From contig JACCIC010000170.1 of the NCBI GenBank assembly GCA_018907035.1, forward strand, positions 124,001 to 188,000: DNA of 64,000 nucleotides. The letters run 5' to 3'. Position 1 is the first letter of the stretch. The number at the start of each line of letters is the position of its first letter. The position numbers and the translations under genes are program-made. This DNA comes from Sycobia sp. Sy_11. Its lineage: Eukaryota > Arthropoda > Insecta > Hymenoptera > Epichrysomallidae. The notes under the pieces are model-generated. The model did not search any database. It was not told where the DNA came from and worked only from the letters and a program-made list of their open reading frames with translations. Shown one piece after another: positions 40,381 through 53,009 of this stretch.

Positions 40381-41690
40381 CAATTCGAGACAACTTGGAA
40401 CGAAGCAAAACTTATTTTATATTATTATTATCCTAAAATAATATAATATTATTATATTTCCCTTTTTAATACATAAATAAATATCAGAATCAATTACAAC
40501 CCTGTTAAAATAAATTTGAACCAGCTATGAGAGGTTCGAAAGTGATAAAAATGAAGCATTTCGGTTGAATTGCTTGTGTGAAAGTGTAGATTCTATTCTT
40601 AGAATGCAGATTTTGAATGTGTCATAAATTTTAAATTATATAGTTTCAAAGTCGTTTCGTATATTTTATCACTGTGTTATTTCCTTCAAAAGTGATTTAA
40701 CAAAAAATATTTTCATATTTACTTTATTTCCTAATCTAATTTAGGTTTGTTTCAAACAAATTCAAACATTATAATGTTCAAACGAAAATTATAATGTTTA
40801 AATTTACCAATATTTTTTTATCGACTTTTGAACAAACACATTATAAGTTTTAAATAGTGGCATTATTTTTTAAATTTCTTATTCGTGATATTTGCGTGTA
40901 TAATAAAAAAAAAAAAAAACTGGAATTTGCAATCAGTGAACACTTCGACATGACGTTAATAAATTAGTTGCCGTTGTTTAGGTTGGAAGCATTAATTTTT
41001 ATTTCACAGTTCTGGTTTGTTGAATTATTCTTTATCCTTTATTTCATCATATTTATATAAATAGCATAACTGTAGTTATTTTGTAGTCATTTATGCATTT
41101 CTTGCGTTAGAAACTGTAATTTCTGATCCAATTATAAATTAATTCGTGTACGCTCAAAGCATACAAATTCTATACATACTACGTATGGATCGAAAATGCC
41201 TAATAAATTTAAATAAACAAAAATTAATATTTATTGTTTCATATACTACGTTCGCAAAAGACCTATAAATATCATAAATATCATGGTGCTGATTTTCAAA
41301 TTTTTAACGAATAGCGATTATTCAATTCTAATAATCATAAAAAAAATTAAACTACAAAGATAGTTTATGAATATTTAAGAGTTTCTATTTTTTGACAGAG
41401 ATTGTTGTCGTATAAAATTGTAAAAGAAAAGGTAAACAATTTTTTGGAGATAAGGTCCTAGACCTTCCTTACCCGGCAGGAATCTCGGGCCGTTGCTACA
41501 CACAGTGTGTTAAAGTGGCCGGGAAAATTTAAGGAGAAGAAAAGCTCTTCGTTATGATAACAAAGATAATACTTTTATTACTTTTCTACGTGAGTCACTG
41601 TCAGCGCGCGTGCTTCTCAATCTCACATGCTATACTGTAGGCTCATCCCGAAAGTTCAAATAATTTAAAAAAATAAAAATTTTTTGAAAT
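40381..41690 (+). repeat. Upstream module of the array, copy 2
   Basis: Copy of 31264-32660 placed directly before gene B. It follows gene A's 3' flank at a junction near 40350-40380, where similarity to the gene B 3' flank (43.29 kb) stops. The palindrome aaggtcctagacctt is at 41452-41466, about 460 bases before the gene B start codon. Confidence 0.85.
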
Positions 41691-41909
41691 TTTTTAAAAT
41701 TTTGAAATTTTCTACAACAAAAATTTTTTTGAAAGAATTTTAATCGTGAGGTCGAATAGAAATCTGATTTTTTTCTTTCGCATGCATTACAAGATAATTA
41801 TAAAAACTTGATAGGAAAATTTAATTTTACTCTGTAAAACGTACTTTATTTTTATTTTAAAATAATTGGTATTCGAATGAATAATATCTTTTCTATGAAA
41901 CAGTTAAAA

Positions 41910-42803
41910 ATGAAGCTATTTTTCTTTGCAATAGCTTTCGCCGTTTGTGCAGTTCAGGTAATATAAAACCATTCTTATTTTATTGTATTCAATAACGAAT
42001 TAATTAATACATATATATTATTTATTATTTTCAGATAATTGGCCAAAGAGATTACATGATCATTGTAAATGGTTTAAACACAGATATCAGTAATATACTC
42101 AAAAATATTAGCCTCATAAGAGGCAATGTAAAGCAAAAAAGTGTGAATGTTTCATCATTAGATTTCCATATCGAAACTAGAAGCGACATTATGAATATTC
42201 AAGTTCGTATTATGTGACTTACAATTATTTACGTTTTAAACGTAATAGTCAGGAATATACTATGATATATTAAAATTAATAAGTTAATTTCAAAAACTAC
42301 AATTAATATACATTATCATTTTTCATTTAAGAGTCAAGTCGATTCTCTTAATAGATGCCAAACCTTATTCAATGATCTCAAAAACTCTCTAAAGAATCAT
42401 TTAATAGATCTTGTTTCCAAAAAGTTTGAATTTTTGTTAAATTTGATGACTGACTATGAAACTGTAAGTATTTCTATATATAGCATCAATTGTCAAATAA
42501 ACACTATAAGCATATTTTTTATCACTCCAGAAGTTGACAAAAATCAAAAACCGATTATCCGGTCCTGCTCTTTCCGCAGAGATAAGTACATGCCGAAATC
42601 CGAAACTCACCTGCAAACTGACTGGAAACTATAGTATAGAGGTTAAGAGTATTTTACAAGAAATCGCAATTGGTTATAATGATTATATGTCACCTGACTT
42701 ACAGGCAAAACTAGTCAGATCAGCTACAGGTGAACCAGTATTAACTGACTCTATTAATAGCATGGTAGTTACACCAATAACTCCATGTCTAAAAACTGGT
42801 TAA
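41910..42803 (+). CDS. Secreted four-cysteine protein, array gene B
   Basis: Exons: 41910-41957, 42035-42202, 42332-42463 and 42531-42803, giving 206 aa. The signal peptide is identical to gene A. Exon 2 starts like A (IIGQRDYMIIVNG) but its last third differs (GNVKQKSVNVSSLDFHIETR). Cys81, 137, 144 and 202 and sequons N40 and N149 are conserved. The donor of intron 2 is gttcgt, a weak site compared with gttagt in gene A. The gene is compact, with introns of 77, 129 and 67 bp. It differs from gene C by a cluster of mostly amino-acid-changing substitutions in exon 4 (residues about 151-168) while the flanks are nearly identical. A downstream aataaa lies near 43008. Confidence 0.88.
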
Positions 42804-45316
42804 GAGGTAATGATTTTTGCCTTATACAGTAGAGATGGTAATAATTATTTCGCAAATTATGAATTATTTCAATGACGATCTCAATATATATTAACAGTTG
42901 TTTTTTGCTTCAGATTTTTCCATTTAGCTTAAGAAGCAAAAAATAAACGTTTTTTGTCAAATATTTGGAACGTATACTATTGAATAATATTTCAACCTTG
43001 TAAAATAATAAAATTTCTCTTATTATTAAATTATACTTGAATTACTATTTCTCCTTTTTCCTAACTCATTAAAGATCATAGCGCAATACTGATGTCAGAG
43101 CTGTACATTATGTATAGGACATTATTTGGGCAAATAAAGATGATATTTCACTTCCACGAATTGATTTGTATATATTGATTTGTTCATTCACTTTGTTTTT
43201 ATATTTCTTCGCCTAAAAGGTTTTACCGATCTATATTAATTCGTAGAAACTTGATCGCAATAAACTCACATATTTTTGACAAAAAATATTTCGTGCTTTA
43301 TGGAGCTGCACATCTGCATAATTTTACTCTGAGCACACGATGTTTAAATCATTTTTAATGTTTGCTCAAACTAGCTTGCTATCGTTAATGAATTATTATA
43401 ATTGCTAAAAAACGTTCTAAATTAAGTTTTAAGTTTTCTTGTCGCGAAATGAAAATCAAATTTGTACGTCGACATTAAAAAATTTTGAATGACCTAAATC
43501 TCCCATATATTCGCCGGAAATCTTACCAAACCATACCAAATTTCTTACATTGCCCCTGCATTTTGTAAAATGACCTAAATTTCCTACATTCGCCATACAT
43601 TTTACATAATTTAATGTCAGAGTGAAATAATAATATTTCTATCTTATCAGCCGAATGAAAACCTGTTGATGTAATCTACATGTGGAAAAGGACAGCTGAT
43701 CGTCCGGATTTGCGTGTTTAAAAGAAACATTTATATCTTTTAGAGAATGAATAATTGTATTTTGATGACAGAAATCTTGTTTGAAATATTGCATGTAACA
43801 TATTACTGTAATGCAACTGCGATGTTACGGCAATATCATTTCAAGTACAAAGTTTTATTATGTTAATCAAAATGTTCATATTTAAATAAAACATTATTCG
43901 TACGGCTTCGATAAATTTTTTGTTATATTTTAGTGAAACATATTATTCATGTAATAAATCATATAAATAATGCGAATATGCGATTTTCTCCAATTCATGA
44001 TTTCAAGTTTTTCGTATTCTAAACTCTCTAAATTTTTTCGATTTTTCACACTTTTTAGCTCTTTCATGCGATTTGTGTAGTAACGGTAAGAGATAGAATT
44101 GAACAAATTTCAATATTTTAAGCAAATCTAACAAACATTTTTTATACCTGCTATTAAAAAAATTTAAGCTGATATGAGTTTTGCCCCCCTTTTGCCTCTT
44201 GTTTGTATTTACTGCGCTTTTCTTTGCCAATTTATTTAAAGTCTCAACGTGTACAACCTAAGCAGTCATTGGATTCAAGTACTCAAATTCAATGAGTAAG
44301 AGGAATACAATTACCTTCCTCTTTCCTCTAAACTCCCTCCCAAAAACTGCATATTATAAGCGTAACGTGAAGGATTCAGACTCAAAGTGTTGTGTAACTT
44401 TGAATAAATTTGTTGCTCTAGGGATTTGGCGGCTTTGGTTCTTAGCATATGCTATTTACGATACGTAGACGTTGCATAGGAATTAAAATTATTTTGCGCA
44501 GCTCATATAGCAAAGAGACAAGAATTTACAAGTTTCGGTTTTTCGACGAGCTGCTAAATTTGTTATTTTATAAATGATACTTTTTTATGATGTATTTAGC
44601 GTATTGCGTGTTATGGCGAGGGTAATTAATGTGCATGTGCGATGTTAAAATTATTTTTTTGTTTTTTTTTTTTTGAATTTTTATCTTGAGCCGTGTATAG
44701 TTTATTATTCTATTTACAAAATATTTGAATATTTAAAAGAAAATTTAATATTTATTTTTGTTCGTGAATTTATTTCAAGTTTCAAAACTGAAATCAGATT
44801 TAAAACTTTTCTACATTCTGTCATCTTATCATTCCATTTTTCACAGAAATAGAAAATAAAACATGGTTCAGCTTGCATACCTTAGAATATTTTTTCTAAA
44901 TATATAAAATTATATTATTGATTCTTGACTAGTTGACAATGCTTAATAATTTATTTATTATTTTTGTTGGCATGTAAAGTAAAATACCGAAGTGCGTGAT
45001 CAAAGTGCACGATCGACGACGATGAAAGTTCTATTTTAGTTTTGGCGTGTGAAGCAAATCTAGAAACTTATTATTTAGTTCTGAAATTTCAATTTGTTCA
45101 TCCTTGCTTTATTTCAGTCTATAGAGTTATTTTACAAAAAATTTCTTTATTTGTTGCTTTCAATTTTCTAATTTTTGATAGAATTACAAATTAAATTATT
45201 TCAAATAAAACCGATACGATTCATAGTTCATTAACTTTTCTATGAAATGCGTATGCATTTTAACGAGTAATATATTACAACCTACAAAGCTTCGCTTTAC
45301 ACGATCGTAATTAAGA
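42804..45316. other. Spacer between genes B and D
   Basis: AT-rich, repeated at 56889-59354 and partly at 53785-55400. It holds a - strand 75-codon open frame (44003-44230) found in all three copies. No gene is recognised. The promoter of gene D lies at its right end, immediately before 45317. Confidence 0.6.
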
Positions 45317-46202
45317 ATGAAACTATTTATTTATACAATAGCTGCCGCTTTCTGTGCAATTCAGGTAAGATTAATCTTATTGAATTCAAGGACATAGTAA
45401 TCATAAAGTTTGTATTACTTTAAGATATTTGGCCAAACTAATTATGCATTTATTGCATCTACTTTACTAAGTAATGTAACAAATATGCTGCAAAACCTTA
45501 CCAACATGCAAAACAACGTGAATGATGCAAGCAAAAAAGTTGTGAACTTGGAATTTAACATAAGTGATAGAGCAGTAGTACGGCAAATGCAGGTTTGTAA
45601 ATCCAACTTCCATTGTTTTATGATTTTGCAATTAATTAGTGGCAATATCGTCATGATATATTCGAATTGTCAAAGTTGATTTAAAACAGAATCATCATTA
45701 AATTTTATGGTTTTTATTATAAGGAAACGGTGAACAGGTTGCAAAAGTGCGAAGACGTATTTTACAAAGGTTCACAGTCCGTACCGAAAGCTTTGAAGAA
45801 AATTGTCATGGACAAGTTCAATAATATGTCGGCGTATATCAGACAATTAAACAATGCAAGTATTTCTTTATATAGCGGCAATTGTAAAATAAAAACTATA
45901 ACCACATTCTTTTATTACTTTAGAGGCTGATGTTTATGAAAAACAGATTATCCGGTCCTCCTTTAGACAAAGAGATAAGGGCATGCCAAAATCCTAGACT
46001 TACCTGCCGACTGACGGGAAACTACAGTATTGATGCTGGCAAAATTAATACATTAATAAACATAGCTTACAATGATTATATGTCGCCTGACTTATTGTCT
46101 AAAACAGCAAAAGAGACTATCAATGATACTGTAATATCAGATCAAGTTAATCAGATACTAATCGATCCAATGCATGTCTGTCTACATTGGAAGAGAAGAT
46201 AA
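45317..46202 (+). CDS. Secreted four-cysteine protein, array gene D
   Basis: Exons: 45317-45364, 45425-45592, 45724-45855 and 45924-46202, giving 208 aa. The signal is MKLFIYTIAAAFCAIQ. Exon 2 begins IFGQTNYAFIAS and continues as an Asn/Leu-rich amphipathic segment (SNVTNMLQNLTNMQNNV) with sequons at N33 and N40. Exon 3 begins ETVNRLQKC (Cys81). Exon 4 has LSGPPL, ACQNPRLTC, LTGNYS and YNDYMSPDL, then CLHWKRR at the end. Exon lengths match genes A-C although identity in exons 2 and 3 is low, so this is a second subfamily. Intron 3 starts GC (gcaagt at 45856) where A-C have gtaagt, making it a GC-AG intron. Without that splice, translation would not join the conserved exon 4 correctly. Confidence 0.85.
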
Positions 46203-47115
46203 TTAATAATTGTGTACAACTCTTCTTAAGATAAATTAACTGTATAGTGTTGGCATTGAGAATTATTGTAATACCCTTAGGTTTCTTTGAATGAGCTCGT
46301 TATTTATAATAGCTTAAAAATTAAAAATATTTACAAATGCATACTTTTCAACAAATTTGAAGACTTTCCCTGGGTTGAAATCTTTGTTAACTTTAAATTG
46401 CTATAAAATTTTTCTCCAATTATTATTTTTCACTCTAAAATTACTAAGTTACGATATACTCAAAACAGCGATAGCGAGCTTTAAAACTTCAATTTTATAA
46501 ATATATATTCATAAATATATTATTTTAGAAATATTTTATAAATTTTCTAATTTTATAACTTTATTGTTGTAAATTTAGATAACTAATAATAAATACTTAG
46601 TATTTTTTAGATTTTGCTAAAATTTCCAATAAATATTCAGTACGCTCGAATTATGAATTATTTATTATTTTCAAATTGCATTATAATTTATATGACGATT
46701 TATAGTACAGTAGCATATGGATATTTTTTTAGAACAACGCCCCACACTAACGTTCAATAATATTTTGTAGTTCTAAACATTTCGTATACGAATATTAATA
46801 TAAATAAATACGCAATGAAGGGATCTGCATAATCCATATTTATAAATCTTTGTTTCGTTTTCATTACATAAGTGTAGATAGATTTAATAAACAAAAGCTC
46901 GATGTGTAACACAAAGATTCGTATTAATATCAATTTATAGCTTACTTTAGAATTATTGTAACTTCTAATTTAATATACATATGCTTTATAATAATACGTA
47001 TTTAGTTGTTCACTATTACAGTCTCATATTAATTTCAGATTTAACTTCAATTTTATACATCACATATGCCTGTTATTTTACAGATAAATTAATTAATTTA
47101 ATACATTTTCATTTA
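46203..47115. other. 3' flank of gene D and unique AT-rich DNA
   Basis: The first 295 bases match the gene E 3' flank. From about 46498 the sequence is unique up to the piggyBac end. No gene seen. Confidence 0.5.
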
Positions 47116-48060
47116 CCCATTAATATCCAAAACAGAGAAATCGTAATTCTGTTGTCAACCGTAAATCCATCACATATTCCACGGATATACTCAAAGCAAA
47201 CATACTTTTTCTTAAATATTTTCTTCTCTAGTTTCCATTTCTGGTATCAGAATTGCGAAGTTTTCATTCAAAAATCCAATATGACGACGTTTACAAAAAA
47301 ATGCAAAATTTCGATACTTTTTTTTTAAATCCCATTTCTTGTTGTGTTAACGTTGAGGACGAAACTTTATTATTCAACTATGAGTGCATAAATGAGTTGT
47401 ACTTTAAATTCAGTTTGGTCCCGAATTCAGATTTCAATATATTTTAATTCAATATAGTGGCTAGAAAATGGCGCCTGAAGCGCAAAATTTTGCCTAAAGT
47501 TTCACCAATTTGTTTCTCAAATATAATGCATTCGACAAAAAAATTAATAAGATAAAAAGTGCTTAGAATCAATCAATGAATATGTCTAAATTTTTTCACT
47601 GAGTTTTGAGCAACTTTTTTATTTTGCCAATTGGCAATTTATGACAAATTGGAAGAATTCATCGAATCGTCTCGAAAAAATTCAGATATACTTCTTGATC
47701 AATTCTAAGCACTTTTTATTCTTTAACTTTTTCTTATATAATGCTTTGTTTTTAGGTAAAAAATCAAAAACCTTAAAAAATTTGAGTTATGCAACTTTTG
47801 GAATTGTTTCATAAATTATATTGAATTCTCAATCGGAAAATTCCGAATTTAATTACTATATTAAATTTGCCGAATTTTGCCAAAAGCTTTTGTAATGTTT
47901 TTATCTGAATTTCAAAATAATGAATCATAGTTTAATGTTCATAAATCGATTTTGAAGAATCTTTAGTTTTTTCACTCTTTGTTTACTATACTGTTAGTGT
48001 TCTAAATATTAGCGTTAATATTTTACATGTGCATTTAGCTTTTTAAGTTTTAAAATTGCA

Positions 48061-50370
48061 ATGGCTCCAAAACGCCAGAGAAATGTAAGATCTCAATCTA
48101 AGCTGAAGAAGATTATTCTGATGATAACGATGATCGTAATATTTTGGTACCTAATCCAAATGATTCGGGCAGTTCTGGTCAGAGTGACGAAGATTCTGGT
48201 ACTGAAAATATTGATAAATTATCACTGAGTGCATACGCAGAAACTTTTTTCAATCTAAATTGGAAAATGAATATATTTATAAATGGATCGACGGAGAAAA
48301 AAGTTATTCCTGCAAAGTTGAAAATGAAATATTATTATCTGATAGTTATAAGAAAGACATTAAAAATACGAGTCCAGTTGACCTATTTGAGACATTTTTT
48401 TGCAAAGAAATTAAAAATTATATTATAGAATCAACTAAAATGAATAATTGCTGTCTAACAATGTCAGATTTGAATGTATTTATAGGAATAATACTGTTCT
48501 CAGCATTCAATAAAAGGAAAAGTTAAAGAGATTATTGATCTAATGATCCCTTTTTATCTAGTGATGTAGTGAAACGGCTATGGGGCGCAGTACATTTGAA
48601 AATATAAAATCTAAGTTGAAATTATCAAAACCAGGGGATAAAGATTGCAATGATAAAGCTTGGCGAGTTTTTCAAGTCATGAATCTGTTTCGTAGAAACA
48701 TAAAATTGTTCGGGTACTTTCAAACCGCGATATCTGTAGATGAAATGATGGCGAAATGCTGCGCTAGTACTAGTATGAAACAGTTTATTCGCGGCAAACA
48801 AATTAGATTCGGTCTGAAATTTTGGGGTCTATGTACATTAGATGGGTTTTTATTAGATTTTGATCTATACTGTGGGAAGAATTCAACTATTGGGAATAAA
48901 TTAGCCTAATGTGCTTTAGGAACTCGGGTAGTAATGAACTTACTTGACAATTTTTTTTCAACGCTAACTTTTCATAAAGTAGGCCTTTACGATCTATACA
49001 TGGACAATTACTTCACAAGCTTGTTGAGGTAAGAATGCCGTACAAGTTTTGTCAATCTCACACCGAACTAAATTGTTAATTTAATGCGGCTAATCAAATA
49101 ATTTTAGTACACATGTATAATTAGAATTATTTTTATTTAATTCTTACACTGTCAAATGTAACACACGAACTTACAAATAAATACGATTTATGTTTAGCAC
49201 TCGGACAATTTTCCAAGTGTCTCGCGCGGAGGTCGAGAGAAATCTCGTCTTGTTGGTAAACTTTCATTATAGGCAAGCTGGAATATAGGAAAGTGGTAGG
49301 AGAAGGGATTACAATAATTTCTCAAGCTGCAAAACCGGGGCTCTCGATTGGGGAAAAACGTTGCATGTTTATTTCGCTAGAAACAAGACTATGGGGTTGG
49401 GTTTATGATGAAGGGACGGATCTATTGAGGCGCGTACAGGAAGAGAGCGCATCCTAGGTAAAAGGAGGCGCCCGTTAGACAGGCTTAACCCGCCAGCTGC
49501 AAACAATAAACCTTCAGAGCGGGATGGCTAGCCCGGCATTAACAGTTTTCTTAAGTTTCTACAATAGTCATAAACACATAAACGCGCTTAAGTGTCATAG
49601 CAGTTTTCAAAATGTATAAAATCGCGCCGGATGTGTATAAATATGATTTAAATAGCTGACAGAATTTTCTTTAGTGCATCAATATATCAGAAACGATTCA
49701 ATTATACTGCAAAACGGACGAGTGCCTGAGAACCAAATATATGCAAAATTAAGAATATATAAAATAAACGCTATACAATTAAAAACGCCATTGTGGCGTA
49801 ACAAAGCTTAGACCTTTTTCTACATTTAAGAAAAATGGGTTTACGTTCCACTGGTACTATTAGAGAAAATAGGATAAAAGAAAAAAATTATATTGATCAA
49901 AAATCAACAAGTGGCATATATGCCACAAAGCACGATCAGAAGAGCGGAATGAATTTAATTATCATACTATTATTGATTCTAAACCGATTTCAATAAGTTC
50001 TACAACATCTGAAGTAACACCACTGTTACCCTCGAAAAGATATTCCAAAGAAGTAAAATAAAAAATAGACATACCTTTTGTTAATGTATTTCATCTTTAT
50101 AATAGGTTTATGGGAGGGGTTGATGTTCATGATGGCCATTGTGATAATGTTATGCCATACATTCGATCAAAAAAGTGGACGTGGGTGGTTTTTATTAGAT
50201 TAATTCAGGCCGCTGTCACTAATACAGTAATACTTTATAATTGAGCGACTCCAAGTGACAAAAAAAGGTTCAAAAAAATTTCTGATGGATATTGTGAAAC
50301 ACTATCTGACTAGACCTAAAGTTGATGACATTGTTCATGAAATAGTATCCCTCAAACAATAGAGGCTCTG
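48061..50370 (+). pseudogene. piggyBac transposase pseudogene
   Basis: The start is likely MAPKRQRNVRS at 48061, then, through frameshifts, an acidic N-terminus (about 48100-48250) and a DDE_Tnp_1_7-type core. Conserved landmarks are VDEMM near 48738 (first catalytic Asp), DLYMDNYFTSL near 48990-49020 (second), and YNRFMGGVDVHD near 50100-50140 (third). After the third come RSKKWTWVVFIRLIQAAV and a short Cys-containing tail (about 50365). At least five frameshifts or stops destroy the frame. The solo LTR at 49022-49803 splits it between FTSL and FLHLRKMGLRSTGTI. Removing the LTR plus one target copy restores the reading frame across that joint, so the gene was uninterrupted there when the LTR arrived. 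Confidence 0.85.
49022..49803. mobile_element. Solo LTR inside piggyBac transposase
   Basis: 782 bases that begin TGTTGAGG and end GGCGTAACA, flanked by the 5-base direct repeat AAGCT at 49017-49021 and 49804-49808. TG...CA ends plus a 5-bp target duplication are the hallmark of an LTR retroelement insertion reduced by LTR-LTR recombination. It is GC-richer than its host. Copia, Gypsy and BEL/Pao all use duplications of about this size, so the superfamily is not assigned. Orientation is unknown. Confidence 0.8.
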
Positions 50371-51461
50371 CTGTTGCAAGCCATGTGTCATTAGGACCAA
50401 CAAATTTTGCAAAAAATGCACTAATTTATGTTATTAAACGTGTTTTATAACAAATCATAACAGTTCCTAAAAAAAATAAAAATTATAAAACTATAAAAAA
50501 TCAAAAACATAAATAAAACCCTAATAAAAAGCAAAAAAAAATAAATAAATAAAAAGATAAAAAAAGACAATATGCTTTGACTCATTCACCTCCACGCGGT
50601 AAGTGTCGAGAAACGTTGTACATCAAAGGCTAAGAAATGAGAATTTTTAAATGCGAAAATCATATCATCTGGAATGTGACAGATACTTGGGCACAAATTT
50701 GAAGTAAATTTGCTCATAATTGATCAAAAAGTGCTCATGAAACAAACAATTTTAAAGGTTTTGATTTTTTTTTGAATTTCAAAAAAATTTTTAAATTTTA
50801 AGGTTTTTGATTTTTTACTGAAAAACAAAGCGTTATATAAGAAAAACTTAGAGAATAAAAAGTGCTTAGAATTGACAAAAAAGTATATCTGAATTTTTTC
50901 GAGACGATTCAATGAATTTTTCCAATTTGCCATAAATTGCCAATTAGCAAAAATAAAAAAAATGCTCATAACTCAGTGAAAAAAATTTTAGACATATTCT
51001 TTGATCGATTCTAAGCACTTTTTATTTTATTGGATTTTTCGTCGGATGTGTTAACGTTGATTGATTATATTCGAGGAAAAATTCGTGAACGTTTAGGCAA
51101 AATTTCGCGCTTCAGGCGCCATTTTCTAGCCGCCATATTGAATTTCTGGATTCGGGACCATACTGAATTTAAAGTACAACTCATTTATGCACTGATAGTT
51201 GAATAATAAAGTTCCGTCGTCAACGTTAACACAACAAGAAATTGGATTTAAAACAACATTATCGAAATTTTGCATTTTTTTTATAAACGTCGCCATATTG
51301 GATTTTTGAGTGAAAACTTCGCAATTCTGATACCAGAAATGGAAAGTAGAGAAAAAAATACTTAAGAAAAAATATGTTTGCTTTGAATATATCCGTGGAA
51401 TATGTGATAGATTTACGGTTGAAAACAGAGTTACGATTTCTCTGTTTTGGACGTTAATGGG

Positions 51462-53009
51462 TGAATATAATAGAAGAGAAATTTAATGATTAATATGAAA
51501 GCAGGATTCCCCATTACATACCCATGGGAGAACTGCGGAGTTCTGTAATAGTCACATATATCCATGTATCGGAGAAAATTTTGAGCGTCGAGATTAGGTA
51601 AATCTGGAAAATACGTCCCATTGGATATAAAGAATCATAACGAATGAATTTTCGTAAAATCAGCGGCCTGCAGATGAGATGCTCTACCTGATGCATGTAT
51701 TACACAGTATTACGCATGAGGTTTGGAATACGCCGCGCTTCCTGAGCATAACAAGCCGGAAAATCGCAGAGCCATCGCACGCGTGCGTAGCCTTTTCTTC
51801 GTCGAAGCATCACGCATCCCCCCACCCCGCCCCACCGAGCGTCACTCTTACCGGTAGTGCCGGAGACTTTTCCGTTCGATCTAGCTCGAGGGCTTCCGTA
51901 TTTAATGTATTTCGCAGTTGTCTGTTGTTTATTTAGTGATCGATGCTGACTTATATGCGCGCTCGTTCGTGCAAAGTTGCTCAAAGAAATTTGAGAATAT
52001 ATATTCTATATACAATTGTATAATAAGTTCATAAGCATCAGTTCGATTTCAGAGATATATTTCAAAAATTTTGGAATTCCTATTTCTAACAAAAAGTAAT
52101 GCATTGTGCCAAATTTGAAGACTTTTCCTTTCATATAAAAGCAGTGTGTAATTAAAACTTTTTGTTAGAAAAAGGAGAAAAACTAAAATGGAAATAATTT
52201 TACAGCAACTGAGGGTTAATGCTCGATTAGACAATAGATAATAGATACTGTAATAGGTAATATAATAAACAATAGATGATATATGGTCTAATATTCGACA
52301 TACTATGCTGTATGAGGAAAGAAAGAATTTCTATGACTTCTTGATAGAGGTAACATTGAATTAAGTATGTTTTAAATGTGTATCTATATTAAAAGTTTGA
52401 CTGCTAGAATCAATACTGCTTAAAGACGATCGGCAAGATCTCCTGGGCCTTATATATAGAAAGGCCCACATCGAGAGGATTTAAGACCTAGGATCCGGAA
52501 AAAAGGTAATTACTTGGTATTGCTTAAACTGATCAGCGGTTATGATCCATTTCTTTCAAATGATTTTCATGTCTACCGAAATAAATAAATTATAACTGAA
52601 AAACTGTTAAACTATATTATTAATTATTAAAGAAATATTACTTTGTTTGCGTTGATTCCATTCTATTACGCTCTCAGACCAATTCATCCTTACTGTTCGG
52701 TATGTTACTTACTGTTAACCGTTAACTTCACTTGCTAACCGATAATTATACATCTTTAAGAGATTATCGCAGACAACCATACAATAATTCGGTTAATATT
52801 TCTAGTTAGTATGCGGGTCTTTAAGCAAAATTTAAGGAATTTAATTCATATGCAGAGTATAATCAACAAATAAATAGGATTAAATTTAATAAATTTAGCC
52901 ACAAAACAATAACAAGATAAAATATAAATTTTATAATAATGTTTAATAATTTTGAAACTATTACAAACGCACCTCATAGAAAAACTAGTAACATAATAAA
53001 TCATAAACG
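51462..53009. other. Intergenic DNA right of piggyBac
   Basis: A GC-rich patch (about 51.70-51.97 kb) has overlapping open frames on both strands and no recognised gene. A GC-rich hairpin tgggcctt/aaggccca sits at 52444-52468. Otherwise AT-rich. Confidence 0.4.

Larger units (their letters stand above)
41430..46497 (+). repeat. Segmental duplication, copy 1 (genes B and D)
   Basis: About 5.07 kb, colinear and nearly identical by eye with 55478-60535, including introns, the 2.5-kb spacer and the 3' flanks. Visible indels include a 46-base segment (45236-45281) absent from copy 2 just upstream of the second gene. Confidence 0.9.
47116..51461 (+). mobile_element. piggyBac-like transposon with long terminal inverted repeats
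   Basis: Terminal inverted repeats span about 47116-47788 and 50790-51461. They begin cccattaat and end attaatggg and are complementary with scattered differences and small indels over about 0.67 kb. Flanking tetranucleotides are ttta (47112-47115) and tgaa (51462-51465), each one base from the TTAA duplicated by piggyBac elements. The interior carries a piggyBac transposase relic on the + strand, split by a solo LTR. Total length is about 4.35 kb, or about 3.56 kb without the LTR. It lies between the two copies of the secreted-protein duplication. Confidence 0.85.

Noticed and set aside
51679..51984. Overlapping frames on both strands right of the piggyBac element
   Set aside because: Low-complexity GC-rich sequence with no recognisable product.
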